A DNA stretch of 11,520 nt from Larix sibirica (GCA_004151065.3 NWUY0300111647.1:1-11520), one strand, 5' to 3'. Counted from the first letter of the stretch, positions 1-8,898 are shown. Notes: generated by a model not told the origin, from the letters alone. Translations and numbers: made by a program.

Positions 1-239
1 TGTCTCTTGTGCATGGTTATCTTTCAGTGATCCTTGTTTTATTTTCCACTGCAAATGAATGATACTATACTTTTGGGAGAAAATAAATTATGAAATAAAG
101 TTGAAAGAGATGAAAATTATACTGCTAAGTTAAAAAATTCAACAATTTGCCTCTTAGTATTATGGAATGCAGTTTATTTAGAAGGGAGCCAATCTTTCTT
201 ATGCCCTCCAACTCTAGTTTAACAATGAATTTTTTTCTG
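1..239. other. Unassigned A+T-rich sequence
   Basis: No coding similarity that I can recognise. It may contain the worn 5' end of the LINE-B relic that becomes readable just downstream; the point where that relic starts cannot be fixed from the sequence. Confidence 0.4.
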
Positions 240-1010
240 AGTACAAAGCTTTTCCAATCCTTATGTCTTGGGGTATTTGGTTGTCAAGGAATAAATCTAT
301 TTTTCAAAATGCCAATATCCCAAGTATGATTTATGCTTCTAAGTGTGTGGCCATATTGGATATATTCCCCCAACCCTTAGATTTTAGAAGACAAAGAAGT
401 AATAGGGAGGAATTTATAGATAAATCTGTCAGCTGGTGCTTTTTTGACGACGCTTCACAAGGTAGGCCTGGGGATTGAGGGGTTGGTGGCATCCTTTATT
501 TTTCTGATGACCAATGGTTTAAATTTGTTGCAAGGATTGGTAGAGCTACAAATAATATTATGGAGATGAAGGCTCTTAGATTAGTTCTTCAGATGGATCT
601 ATCCAAGAGAGTACATCAGTTATAACCCATATCAAAACTATACAATTAAAACATATTACCACATTTCATAAATAATCTGATTCCAACATTAATGCTCACT
701 TTTGTTTGATTTATGTGATGAATGCCTCCTTTTCTTTGTATGTTCTATGTCATGGATGCTTTATGAAAGTCCGTTAATTTTCTTTCAAAATTTAATGTTT
801 ACATGGCAATTATAATTAAATACCTTATCCAAATGCAAACTGCATTATATACTTGTACGTGGCCACTCCACGGCATTGCACCCATGCAAAGCAAGGAAAT
901 TAGGCGCAGATCGTCTCTCCAAGCAAGGTTTACTATATGACGAGGGTGCTACTAGAATTTCGGAGATCAGTAAAGACATCATTAAATAGATTGATCCTGG
1001 ACCATTGTAG
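240..1010 (+). pseudogene. LINE-B ORF2 3' relic: RNase H domain
   Basis: This is a decayed end of a LINE ORF2, covering the tether before RNase H and the RNase H domain itself. The frame open at 263-475 reads a WGIWLSRN-like segment, then a linker, then WCFFDDASQGRPGD. A TGA at 476-478 replaces what is usually Cys or a similar residue, and the same frame goes on with GVGGILYFS, NNIMEMKAL and a TAA at 623-625. The first catalytic Asp (in FFD) and the Glu (in MEMKAL) can be seen. The second Asp motif is not recognisable. In another frame (903-1010) the C-terminal helix appears as GADRLSKQG, holding the last catalytic Asp, followed by an acidic tail with a TAG at 987-989 and a TAG at 1008-1010. 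The stretch at about 626-890 is too diverged to read. The domain order is known for plant L1-type elements; assigning this copy to a family separate from LINE-A is inference from their different residues. Confidence 0.75.
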
Positions 1011-1244
1011 AGTTTAACTAATTAGGCCTACAAGACTAATTCCTTTCGATTACGAATTCCCTCGATGAAGTAATAGGACATTTTGTATGAACCTCTATAT
1101 AAAGAACTTGTACATGATTCTCATCTATGCTTTATGTAATGATGTTGATCCAAACAAAAGATGCTATGTAAGGTCTTTTACAACAACTAAACAATATGGT
1201 TCAAATTTTGAAATACAAATTTGAACTGTGATATTTTTCCCCAT
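1011..1244 (+). other. LINE-B 3' UTR
   Basis: Non-coding sequence between the end of the RNase H relic and an A-rich tract, which is where a LINE 3' UTR is expected. It ends with a hairpin (1200-1225) shortly before the tail. Confidence 0.5.
1200..1225 (+). other. Hairpin near LINE-B 3' end
   Basis: Perfect 9-bp inverted repeat, TTCAAATTT at 1200-1208 and AAATTTGAA at 1217-1225, with an 8-nt loop. It lies about 20 nt before the A-rich tail. In some LINEs a 3' stem-loop is recognised by the reverse transcriptase; that role here is inference, and A+T-rich palindromes also arise by chance. Confidence 0.4.
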
Positions 1245-1261
1245 AAAAAAGAAAAAAAAAA
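1245..1261 (+). other. A-rich tail of LINE-B
   Basis: Sixteen A residues interrupted by one G, placed about 235 bp after the last RNase H stop. This fits the genomic poly(A) tail left by target-primed reverse transcription. I did not find a convincing target-site duplication beside it. Confidence 0.5.
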
Positions 1262-2383
1262 GCAATTAGTTTTCTATGTGAGCAGCAATAAACTTGGATA
1301 TAACTCACATTATCAAGTAAAGGTATGTGAAGTCATGTTTCCTTGTGACACGAGAAAGTACATAGCAGTGCATATGTAAATAGTGAAAAATAAATATCAT
1401 GAATGGCTTCAAATGTGTAAAAAACCATAGGGCATTCGTGATTGCAATCTTGACAAACCAATTTCACCATTCTGACCATGCAAAATCAAAATTTACCAAA
1501 CTTTAATAAAAATCGAAAAGAGACACTACAAAATGTCTATCCTGCTTCGAACAACTTCGAACAAGTTTAAATACTTGTGTAAAAGTGAAACCACTTGAAG
1601 TCTAAGGATGATTGAGAATATAGTTTTATATCCTTAGTCTCTCTACTTAGATTTTAATATTGTCAAGCACATCTTCAAAGTTGTGAGAGAATTAGGCATA
1701 TGCTCAATGCAAGACTAAACATTAGCATGCCCTCAAAGAGGGGAAGAGGGAACATCGAAGCAAATCATGGAAATTTGAAATTTATAAATGCCCTACAAGT
1801 ATTTCTTTATGCGTACTGTAAAGACAAGTAATGTTCACATAGTAAGTCCTTGTAGGAAGTAATAAATGATTAAATAAAATTTAATTACACGTCCTTGCCA
1901 AGTTATTTATTATTTATTATTTTTATCATTGGGAAAATAAGTGGTCTTAATAAAGAAGACTATCGAGCATGCAAAAACAACCTATAGAGCCAATATAATA
2001 CATGTTATGTGTCACATTGAATAATTGTAGCAGTACAAAGCAACTCTCACTCTTTGTGTATCTTTAATACTTTTGTGATAAAATAAATCCATATCTCATT
2101 TGCAAATTGTTCAACTCTTCCTTGAGGAGGGTATCATATGCAAAAGCGTTGTTTAATTCTCACCCCACAAAACCATTGGGTTTATGTGTTTCTCCAAACA
2201 CAGTTGTATGTAGATGCAAGCTTCACTCGATTTATACAATTCTATTCCTCCTCATGCATGTTAATTCACATGGATTCTACAACTACTTCTCTCAATCGAT
2301 AAGGCAATAGAACATAAATAACTATAATGAATAATGGGAATGTCTTGGTGGTGATATGCTTACCATGATTGAATTCATCCTTA
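1262..2383. other. Gene-free stretch between the two LINEs
   Basis: No recognisable coding sequence, RNA gene or long repeat. Small items are a 10-bp tandem repeat (CTTCGAACAA twice, 1545-1564) and TTA-rich low-complexity sequence near 1903-1925. The open frame at 2107-2310 has no domain or family resemblance that I can see and is probably chance. Confidence 0.5.
2375..2383 (+). repeat. Candidate 5' target-site duplication of LINE-A
   Basis: TCATCCTTA here matches 8899-8907 exactly. It lies upstream of the G-rich start of the leader. Length suits L1 duplications, but the downstream copy is separated from the poly(A) by ten bases, so the match may be chance. Confidence 0.3.
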
Positions 2384-2680
2384 TCAACGTTGACTACATG
2401 GGGGTGAAGATGGCGGGTTTCAATTCTTGGAGGAAGGCGTTCAGAGTGTTAACAGATAGGTTCGGATAGGGAATGTTTCCTACAGATTGTCTGGTTGTTT
2501 TGATTAGTGCTTAAAATATGTAGGAGCTAGGAGTCCATATCCCTGAACTAGGAGGCTTAGTACCAACCTAGTCCTAAAAAAGTGGGAATTTTATATTTCT
2601 AGACATTTGTTCTGTATTGTTTGTTTTGTGGGTGTATTGTTCTCATATGGGTCAGACACGGCAAAGTTGTGACACGTTAG
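2384..2680 (+). other. LINE-A 5' leader (putative)
   Basis: Non-coding sequence ahead of the ORF1 Met at 2681, more G-rich than its upstream flank near 2400-2470. Plant L1 elements carry their promoter inside the 5' UTR. I see no specific promoter element, so its regulatory role is inferred from position only. Confidence 0.4.
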
Positions 2681-2798
2681 ATGGGGCGCATCTCCGCCTT
2701 TCGAAAGCTTAGGATTTTTTCAAGTTTTGGAGATCAAGGTAAGGTCGGTACTGACGTTGACCGTGGATTTAGGTCTTCCCTGTCTCTTGTTTTGGAAC

Positions 2799-2820
2799 TT
2801 AGGGTTTAGAAAAACCCTAA
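2799..2820. other. Telo-box inverted repeat
   Basis: TTAGGGTTT at 2799-2807 and AAACCCTAA at 2812-2820 form a perfect 9-bp inverted repeat with a 4-nt spacer. AAACCCTAA is the plant telo-box motif known from promoters. Here it lies inside the LINE-A ORF1 relic and includes the first in-frame stop. Function in this place is not shown. Confidence 0.5.
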
Positions 2821-3824
2821 TTTGCATGTGGTTTTATCCTCCCCTATCAAAGGGTCGATGTGTAACTATGTTCACTCTGATGAGTGGACTAAATCTTTAT
2901 CTCAGTCTGAGCAACTAATCAAAGGGGCCTCTGGGCTACCATTCTTAGGCTCTCCAGATTTACTGGTTGGTAGGGGTTCTAATAATAGTGGTTTTGTTCC
3001 TCAGCCTAAGGGAGTCTTGACTAGGGAGCAAGCTAGGCAATGTGGCCGAGTGAAATTTGAGAAGGTGAAAAAGTGGCATGCTCTCTGTGTGTTGGGTAAA
3101 TACGTCACCTTCGATATGGTGGAGGGTTTATCTTCTAGGGCACTGTTGAGAAAATTCGAGTACATAAAGATTAGCAGAATGGACATTTTGGAATGGATTG
3201 TTTGCACTTAGAAACCTCTCATTAACTATGTGTCGCGGGTCATTATGTTGGTGAATAGTTGGATTTATTTTCATTTTCTATCGAAGAAGATTCTCCAAAT
3301 TATCTCTTCCAGATTCTGGGTAATTGGTAATGGGATTTCGATCCTTGGAAGGAGAAATTAAGGCATCGGCACTTGTGGGTTCTTCTAGCTAGTTTCCCTC
3401 CTCACTTATGGAACTTTCGTTCCTTTATGGCGGTGGCTAACTCCATTGGCCGCTTCATCCTTGTTGATGAAGCCACCCTTATGGCTATGGATCAGAAGTT
3501 GCCCAGAGTTTTGGTGGAATTGGATTCTACGGAGGGTCTCCCTACTGAGGTAGAGGTTAAATGGGAAGGTGATTCTTTTGTTCAAAGACTGGACTACTGA
3601 AGGATTCTGTTCCGATGAGTCTACTACCATCAGACTGGTCATACTCACCAATTCTGTATCAAGGGCTTGAAAGGAAAATCAGATGTCTCTGAGGACTCGT
3701 CCTCTTCTCAGGTGGACTCGGAAGAATTGGAGCCCATGCTATCCTTTCCTGTGTCTTTGGATGGGGATTCAGCCTCGTGCTTTATGAGTAAGTTTTGCAC
3801 TTTCCTTCCTCTCCTTTTAAAATA

Positions 3825-3937
3825 CCTCTCGATTGAAGAAATTATGGGTTCTTTGACAGTTCACTCCCCTATGAAGGAGNTCCCTCTCGATTGAAGAAAT
3901 TATGGGTTCTTTGAAAGTTCACTCCCCTATGAAGGAG
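3825..3937 (+). repeat. 55-bp direct duplication around an N, probable assembly artefact
   Basis: Positions 3825-3879 recur at 3883-3937 with one mismatch (C at 3857, A at 3915). Between them are only N (3880) and TC. The step is 58 bp, so it shifts the reading frame by one. The upstream frame hits a TGA inside the second copy, while the downstream frame is open to 4165. Counting only one copy would make the ORF1 frame continuous from 3619 to 4165. That and the single N argue for two overlapping sequence ends that were abutted instead of merged. Confidence 0.85.
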
Positions 3938-4539
3938 GGGGCCCCGGTCGGTCCAGCCACTATTATTGCCTCTCCTATTTTGGAGGAACTAATTTTAAGG
4001 CAATCGGACTCTGGGTTTTTGTCTCACCTTTCTCAACCTTTGGATAGTGGCTCTCTCTACCCTTCTTCTATCAACCCATCCTCCTTTCCAGTGTTGGGGG
4101 AGTCTAGATCCCAAACCTTTGCAGAGGGTTCTAGGGTGGTAGATGCTTCGGAGCCACTCCTCTAATGGATCCGACCTCTCTTCACCCTCACCTATTGAAT
4201 ATCATTATTCTTCCCCTTCTTTTAACTATGGATTTACTTCCTCTAAGGGGATTTTGGTCATGGAACCAATTCCGAACTATGCTAGTATACCTTAATATTA
4301 TGGTGATGCTATCCCTATTGCCTCTGTTAGGCACCCCTTTGTTACCACCCCGAAAACTAAAAATGGTAAACCTACTAAACCTTATGGGTTACAATCTAAG
4401 TAGATGTCTGTAGACCCTCATCTTTGTGTGAATCCTAAGGTGTCTTCCCTATTTTCTATGGTGATAGCCTTATCCTTTGACTCTCCTCCTTCTAATAATG
4501 TCAGGGCTCTTAAGGTATGCCCCTTAATATGGGTTCTTA

Positions 4540-5223
4540 ATGATCATTTTATCCTTTAATATCAGAGGGATTGGAAATTCTCCCAAAAGAACTGCCTTAA
4601 AGCGCCTGATAGAGACTATTAAGCCCGATATTGTCATGCTACAAGAGACAATGTCCTATGCTTCCAAAGCTTGTGACTTTTTTCTTAAGTTAAAACCTTT
4701 ATGGAAATGTTGTGGATTAGATGCATGTGACCTCTTTGGTGGATTATTGGTAGCGTGTAACCCATCTAATGTTGATTTTAAGCCTTTTAAAACTGTTGTA
4801 GGTATTCATATTGAGGGATCTCTCAGGGGTTTGAATAAACCATTTTCTTTTGAATATATATGGACCATACAACCACGTAAAGGATTTATGGAACAAGACC
4901 ATATCTTCTAGGGTTTTACAGAACCCTTCCTTAATTATTGTCGGAGATCTAAATCTAAATCTATCTTCAGCGGAGATTTGGGGATCTGGTAATGTGATTG
5001 ATCCTCTTGCCCTTTATTTAGGGATACCTTTGAAAATGTTGTTATGTTGGATGTGGTGCCTAGTACTCTGGTTACCTGGACAAACGGACGTACTGGAAAT
5101 GTTGGGGTGGCCAAACGCTTGGACAGGTTTTTAATGGATGTGGGTCTAAGTGATGTAATGGGAAGATATAGAACATGGGCTATTCCTAATGGTGTGTTGG
5201 ACCACAAAGCTATAGCTCTCTAA
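4540..5223 (+). pseudogene. LINE-A ORF2: AP-like endonuclease domain
   Basis: N-terminal domain of ORF2, which nicks target DNA to free the 3' end that primes reverse transcription. ATG 4540 is the first Met after an upstream in-frame TAA (4525-4527). The opening ILSFNIRGIG holds the catalytic Asn, and PDIVMLQET holds the metal-binding Glu. Near 4855 the frame shifts by one, after which NIYGPY and IIVGDLN appear (Tyr, then the Asp-Leu-Asn motif). A second shift near 5015-5023 leads into VTWTNGRTGN, KRLDRF and LDHKAIAL, ending at TAA 5221-5223. The last motif is normally SDH; Ser is now Leu, but the catalytic Asp and His remain. So nearly all known active-site residues can still be seen, spread over three reading segments. 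Family: exonuclease/endonuclease/phosphatase fold. Confidence 0.85.
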
Positions 5224-5887
5224 CTAGATTTTGACAAAAACTATAACTATTATCCCTACAAGTTCAATCGTACATGGCTTGAGGATAGGGATTTCTGTGA
5301 GATGGCTAGGTAGAAATGGTTATCTATCTCAGAATCGGTACCCTTGCCACCCTTGTTATGTTTGATGGAAAAGTTAAAATTACTAAAATTTGAGGTTGCA
5401 ATGTGGGATTAGGAGAAGAAAAAGGCCAATTCTAAAAAATTGCACAGATTGAATTTGACATAGCCACTTTGGCAGGTATGGTTGATGATGATCTTTTCTC
5501 ATTTGATAGAAAATAAAAATTGGTAAGTCTGGAATTTCAAAAGGAACAAATTTTGAAACAAATTGAAGACACTTGGTGGCTCAAAAGTAGAGATGTCTGG
5601 GTTTCCCAAGGCGACATTTACACAAAATTCTTCCAACGTTATGCCAGAGAAGAATTATAAATTTCATATGGGAACTGAAGGACTTCTCAAGGGATTATGT
5701 GTCTGCACAAGATTCAATTAAAAAGGAAGCGATTAGTTTCTTTTATAACATTTACAAAAAAAGGAAATTCTACATATCTTGCAGATCAATTGAAGGTTAT
5801 TAAATGTTATCCTCCCTTTTTTAGTCATGAGGAGGGTGAAAGTAATGTATCGAGGTCATCCTGGATGAGATCAAACAAGTTCTAAAA
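5224..5887 (+). pseudogene. LINE-A ORF2: linker between endonuclease and RT
   Basis: Poorly conserved connector of plant LINE ORF2 proteins. The frame of 5041-5223 goes on after its stop as NYYPYKFNRTWLEDRDF, with TAG at 5311-5313 and 5410-5412. From 5520 a different frame is open to TAA 5658-5660 and reads DTWWLKSRDVWVSQGD and YTKFFQRYA, which matches the conserved stretch (WWLKSR..W...GD.NTKFF) just ahead of the RT in this family. The same frame resumes at 5697-5885 with DQLKVIKCYPPFFSHEEGE. The section at about 5415-5519 is the least readable. Confidence 0.65.
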
Positions 5888-6692
5888 TTGTTTGCTAAAT
5901 ATAAAAGTCTCGGTCCAGATGGTTGGACCATAGATTTTTTCATCCATTTCTTTTATTTGGTCGGTGAGGATACCTTGAAGGCAGTGGAGGAATATCGAAT
6001 GAATAAATTTATTACAGTCAGTATGAATGCTACATACATTGCTTTGATTCCTAAAGGAGATAATCCAGAGATATTTTATGACTTCATACTGATTCCTCTA
6101 TGTAACTTAATTTATAAATTCATTTCAAAGATTATCTCAAATAGAATCAAACCTATCTTGGCTAGATCTATATCCATGGAGCAATTTGGTTTCCTAACTA
6201 ATATCCAAATTTTGGATGTGGTGGGAGTTGCTCAGGAATGTCTAGATTCAATAAAGATTAGGGACATTCAGGCCTTTATCCTTAAGATGGACTTAATCAA
6301 AGCATATGATCGTGTGGATTGGACCTTTCTTCGCTTTGTCCTTCTTTAAATTGGGCTTCCAGTGGAGGTGACTAATTGGCTCATGGCCTATATCACCTCA
6401 GCTAACTTTGCGGTGCTAATCAATGGATCACCTACTTCATTCTTCCCTTGTGAGAGGGACTTCAACAGGGGTGTCCTCTTTCACCATTGCTATTTCTCTT
6501 GATCATTGAAGGTATCAGTCGGTCCATTGATGATGCTAGAAAGGAAAAGAAGCTAAAAGGTATACAAATTTCTTGATCTCTTATTATCACTCATCTTTTA
6601 TTCGTTGATGATGTTTAATTTTTGGGAATGGATCTGTGGACGACTGGGTCTGCTATTGAGATTTATTTGATACCTTTTGCTCTGCCTCGGAA
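5888..6692 (+). pseudogene. LINE-A ORF2: reverse transcriptase core
   Basis: The polymerase that copies element RNA at the nicked target. The frame 5888-6346 reads SLGPDGWTIDFF, YIALIPKGDNP, LCNLIYKFISKIISNRIKP, MEQFGFLTN and ILKMDLIKAYDRVDW. The motif A Asp is at 6290-6292. After TAA 6347-6349 the same frame continues with NWLMAYITSANFAVLINGSP. Near 6455-6460 one base appears to be lost, and the next frame carries [15 protein letters not shown] and then LLFVDDV, the catalytic motif C (Asp codons at 6607 and 6610). TGA 6574-6576 and TAA 6616-6618 interrupt it. A further shift near 6620 leads into GNGSVDDW with a TGA at 6657-6659. The active-site Asp triad is kept, so loss of function is due to stops and shifts, not active-site change. 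Confidence 0.9.
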
Positions 6693-7658
6693 ATGGCCAT
6701 TAGTTTGCATAAATCTATGTTCTTGTATAACTTCGATGACTCAGGTATTCATGACCAGATTGCACATCTCTTCCCATATCATATGGAGCATATGGAATGT
6801 GGATTCGAATACCTTGGGTTTTTTTTAAAGCCTAACTACTACAAAAAGGAAGATTGGTATTGGATCCTTCTCAAACTGGAGAAAAGAATAAATAATTACA
6901 GTTATCAGTGGCTTTCTCTTGGTGGCAAACTCACTTTGTAAAATTGATCCTTGAAAGCATACATGTATATTGGTTTGCTATGGCCATGGTTCCATCTTCT
7001 ATTATCAGTTGTATTAGAAAGTGAATCTTTCATTTTTTATGGGTCGGTAATCTACAAGTTTCTAAATTCCATTTGGCCTCTTGGGAAAGCATCTCCTTGC
7101 CGAAACACCTGGGTGGTTGGGGCCTAAAACATTTGGATCAGTCCAGCCAAGTTTTAAGTGTCAAAATTATGTGGAGGGGGATATTTGGTACTGGTCTATG
7201 GAGCATAGTGATTTTTTCAAAATACTTGAAGACCTTCTTTGTCTCATTATGGATTTGGAATCCAAAGAATCCTAGAGGCAGTGCTTCTATTATACGAAGA
7301 GGCCTTATTAAAAATTTTCCTCTATTAAGTGGTTGGATCAACTGGAAAATAGGATAGGAAACGTGGGTCTTCATTGGTGTTGATCCCTTTCTTGGATTCG
7401 TGGATCAATATAATCTTTTGGGTCCTTTGATCGAGCAATTGTAGAGGTGCAACATTCAGGTGCTAGCTTATGTAAAGCACATTAATCATGTTGTTCCTCC
7501 TTCTTCTTATTGGTATTGGGCTTCAGATTCGGGTTTACCGACTGTGGTAGTTGCAGAAAGGAACCGATATGTCATGTTGTTGCTCTGCGTGGGTATAAAG
7601 TTGTCTAAAGTGGAGGATTCCTTAGTGTGGGTTTGGGGTAATTACAATCGATATATAC
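6693..7658 (+). pseudogene. LINE-A ORF2: thumb and post-RT region
   Basis: Continuation of ORF2 after the catalytic core. The segment to 6938 holds SLHKS, FEYLGFFLKP, KKEDWYWILLKLEKRI and WLSLGGKLTL, the family's hallmark after motif C. Frame then moves and stays the same from 6938 to about 7640: an ESIHVYWFAMAMVP stretch, FHFLWVGN, ASWESISLPKHLGGWGLKH and IMWRGIFGTGLWS. Stops inside this frame are TGA 7022-7024, TAG 7355-7357 and TAG 7442-7444. The 7460-7666 segment (YWYWASDSGLP and similar) is a less conserved connector. Roughly 700 bases keep one frame, so this is among the best-preserved parts of the element. Confidence 0.8.
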
Positions 7659-7960
7659 TCTGCTAAAAAGGCATATGATGCCTTGAAATTATTTCATGCT
7701 CCTCCTCATCCGAAGTTGTTGGGATCATGCTCTATGGAAATGGCGTATTCCCTTAAAATTCATATGCTTTATCTAGCTCTGTTTGGAGAACAAGATCCTA
7801 TCCTGGGACAATCTTCTCAAGCGAGGTTTTTGTGGTCCTGGTCGTTTCACCTTATCTCGAGCGGATGAAGAATTTGTCTCCCACTTATTCAATTAGTGCA
7901 TTTTCTTTAGATTATTTTGGGATGATGTTGGTGGACTTCTCCACCATTAGGATGAGTGGA
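7659..7960 (+). pseudogene. LINE-A ORF2: zf-RVT zinc domain
   Basis: A zinc-binding module found after the RT in plant LINEs. It opens with SAKKAYDALKLF in one frame. Near 7718 the frame shifts and reads WDHALWKWRIPLKF, then a TAG (7774-7776) where family members usually have Trp, then LCLENKILSWDNLLKRGF and ADEEFVSHLF, with a TAG at 7894-7896. The usual C..C pair before the EE motif reads as Phe and Ser here (GRFTLSRADEE), so the zinc site has been lost. His in SHLF and the following Cys remain. Confidence 0.7.
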
Positions 7961-8186
7961 TTGTTTTGAATTTTCAGGATTGCATTTACAAGTGATTTTA
8001 CTCAGTTTTTAAGTACAAACAATTGCCATTGTTCATCATATGGGAGGTTTGGAAGGCCAAAAATAGGTCAATATTGAAGACACCAAACCTTATGGTTTTT
8101 ATGTTTGCTTTAAGGTGATCAACTCTTTCTTTGATTATTTCAAGGAAGAGCCTCCTCATAAAATTAAACTCCTAAAGATACCTTAG
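7961..8186 (+). pseudogene. LINE-A ORF2: tether to RNase H
   Basis: Connector region. It reads LPLFIIWEVWKAKNRS near 8022-8070, equivalent to the WGIWLSRN segment of LINE-B. After a frame shift near 8075 it reads CFKVINSFFDYFKEEPPHKIKLLKIP up to TAG 8184-8186, in frame with the RNase H that follows. The segment at about 7961-8020 is not clearly readable. Confidence 0.6.
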
Positions 8187-8658
8187 GTGGAAGATGATAT
8201 AACAATTGGATTTTTTGATGGTGCTGAGAAAGAAAGTTTTTGTGGGGCTGGTATGGTACTCCAGATTAAGAAAAACCATCAAGTCTTGTTGAAGATGAGT
8301 GTTGGTATGGGTTCTGACATAAAGGCTGAACTTTTATCAATTTGGGGATTACTTTGGACAAAAAAGAAAAGAGGCATTCATAGTATCAGGATATTTGGTG
8401 ATTCCAGAGTGGTGATTTATTGGGTTGGGGGCTCCTCTAGACTCTCAGGATATACAGGCTATACATCTTGAGCAGTGGGATGATCAGATTCGTGACTTAA
8501 TCAGTGGTTTTCCTACAATATCATTTTCTCATATTTTACGGGAACTCAATCAAAGGGATGATTCCTCATCTAAAATTGGGCCCATGGATGGTTATATCCA
8601 GTATGATTATCTCATTGAAAACCAAATAGTGGATTTTGGTTCCTTCTTTGTTTTTTGA
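8187..8658 (+). pseudogene. LINE-A ORF2: C-terminal RNase H domain
   Basis: RNase H removes RNA from the RNA-DNA hybrid during reverse transcription and is carried by some plant L1-type LINEs. The segment 8187-8430 reads ITIGFFDGAEKESFCGAGM (first catalytic Asp), IKAELLSIWGLLW (Glu) and IRIFGDSRVVIYW (second Asp). One frame change near 8430 leads to 8431-8658: SQDIQAIHLEQW, then SFSHILRELNQRDDSSSKIG, which holds the last Asp in the position usually written AD.LSK. ORF2 ends at TGA 8656-8658. All four DEDD residues can be seen, and only one frameshift separates the halves, making this the least damaged domain apart from the RT thumb region. There is no start codon of its own; it was part of the ORF2 polyprotein. 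Confidence 0.85.
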
Positions 8659-8880
8659 TCCTTGGGTCTTTTGTAAGTTGACCTTCCTCTTGATGTCTTT
8701 TTGTATGAAGGATTGGATACTGTCAGTTTCATGTGGGAACCTCGGTCTCCCTATGTTTTATAGTATGAAGTCTATCTGTAGGCGATTATAAACATGTGTT
8801 TATATGGACATTCTCATCATTATCAACATTATGTAACTTTTATTACTTGATTAATAACAAGTTATCGTTTTTCATTTTCG
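8659..8880 (+). other. LINE-A 3' UTR
   Basis: Non-coding sequence between the ORF2 stop and the A tail. It includes a small inverted repeat (ACTTG at 8845-8849, CAAGT at 8858-8862) about 20 bases before the tail, in the same relative place as the hairpin of LINE-B but unrelated in sequence. Confidence 0.6.
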
Positions 8881-8888
8881 AAAAAAAA
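8881..8888 (+). other. LINE-A poly(A) tail
   Basis: Eight A residues directly after CATTTTCG, closing the 3' UTR. The following TATATTGGAC may be worn tail plus filler before the candidate target-site repeat. Confidence 0.6.
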
Positions 8889-8898
8889 TATATTGGAC

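Larger units (their letters stand above)
2681..4559 (+). pseudogene. LINE-A ORF1, gag-like RNA-binding protein (broken)
   Basis: ORF1 of plant LINEs binds the element RNA. The first Met in the reading frame is at 2681. That frame runs to 3208 with an internal TAG at 2807-2809 and a TAG at 3209-3211 at a likely Trp codon (CTWKP), then continues to about 3340. Frame then shifts to the one read at 3343-3894, containing HLWVLLASFPPHLWNFRSF and IGRFILVDEATL, typical of the DUF4283 domain that precedes the knuckle. A TGA at 3598-3600 replaces the usual Trp of a YWGIPFRC-like motif. The CCHC knuckle at 3616-3657 keeps its His (3640) and last Cys (3655); the first Cys is now TGA and the second is Tyr. 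A 58-bp duplication step at 3825-3937 shifts the frame again. The Ser/Pro-rich tail ends in a third frame at 4557-4559, overlapping the ORF2 start by about 20 bases. Confidence 0.75.
2384..8888 (+). mobile_element. LINE-A: near full-length, dead L1-type retrotransposon
   Basis: A non-LTR retrotransposon of about 6.5 kb. In order: a leader, ORF1 (DUF4283-like plus CCHC knuckle), ORF2 (endonuclease, RT, zf-RVT, RNase H), a 3' UTR and an eight-A tail at 8881-8888. Every expected domain is present and in order, so this is not a 5'-truncated copy; it decayed after insertion. More than a dozen stops and frameshifts break both ORFs. The 3' limit rests on the A run. The 5' limit is uncertain: 2384 is chosen because TCATCCTTA at 2375-2383 recurs at 8899-8907, ten bases past the tail, and could be a worn target-site duplication. 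Without that repeat, the 5' end could lie anywhere between about 2390 and 2680. Its membership of the plant L1 clade with RNase H follows from domain content. Confidence 0.85.

Noticed and set aside
2107-2310. 67-residue open frame
   Set aside because: No family resemblance and no supporting neighbour or signal.
3406-3651. Minus-strand open frame across ORF1
   Set aside because: It lies opposite the recognised DUF4283-like region and has no features of its own.
4165-4413. 82-residue Leu-rich open frame that might look like membrane segments
   Set aside because: It is a shadow frame over the Ser/Pro-rich tail of LINE-A ORF1; the real frame is the adjacent one.
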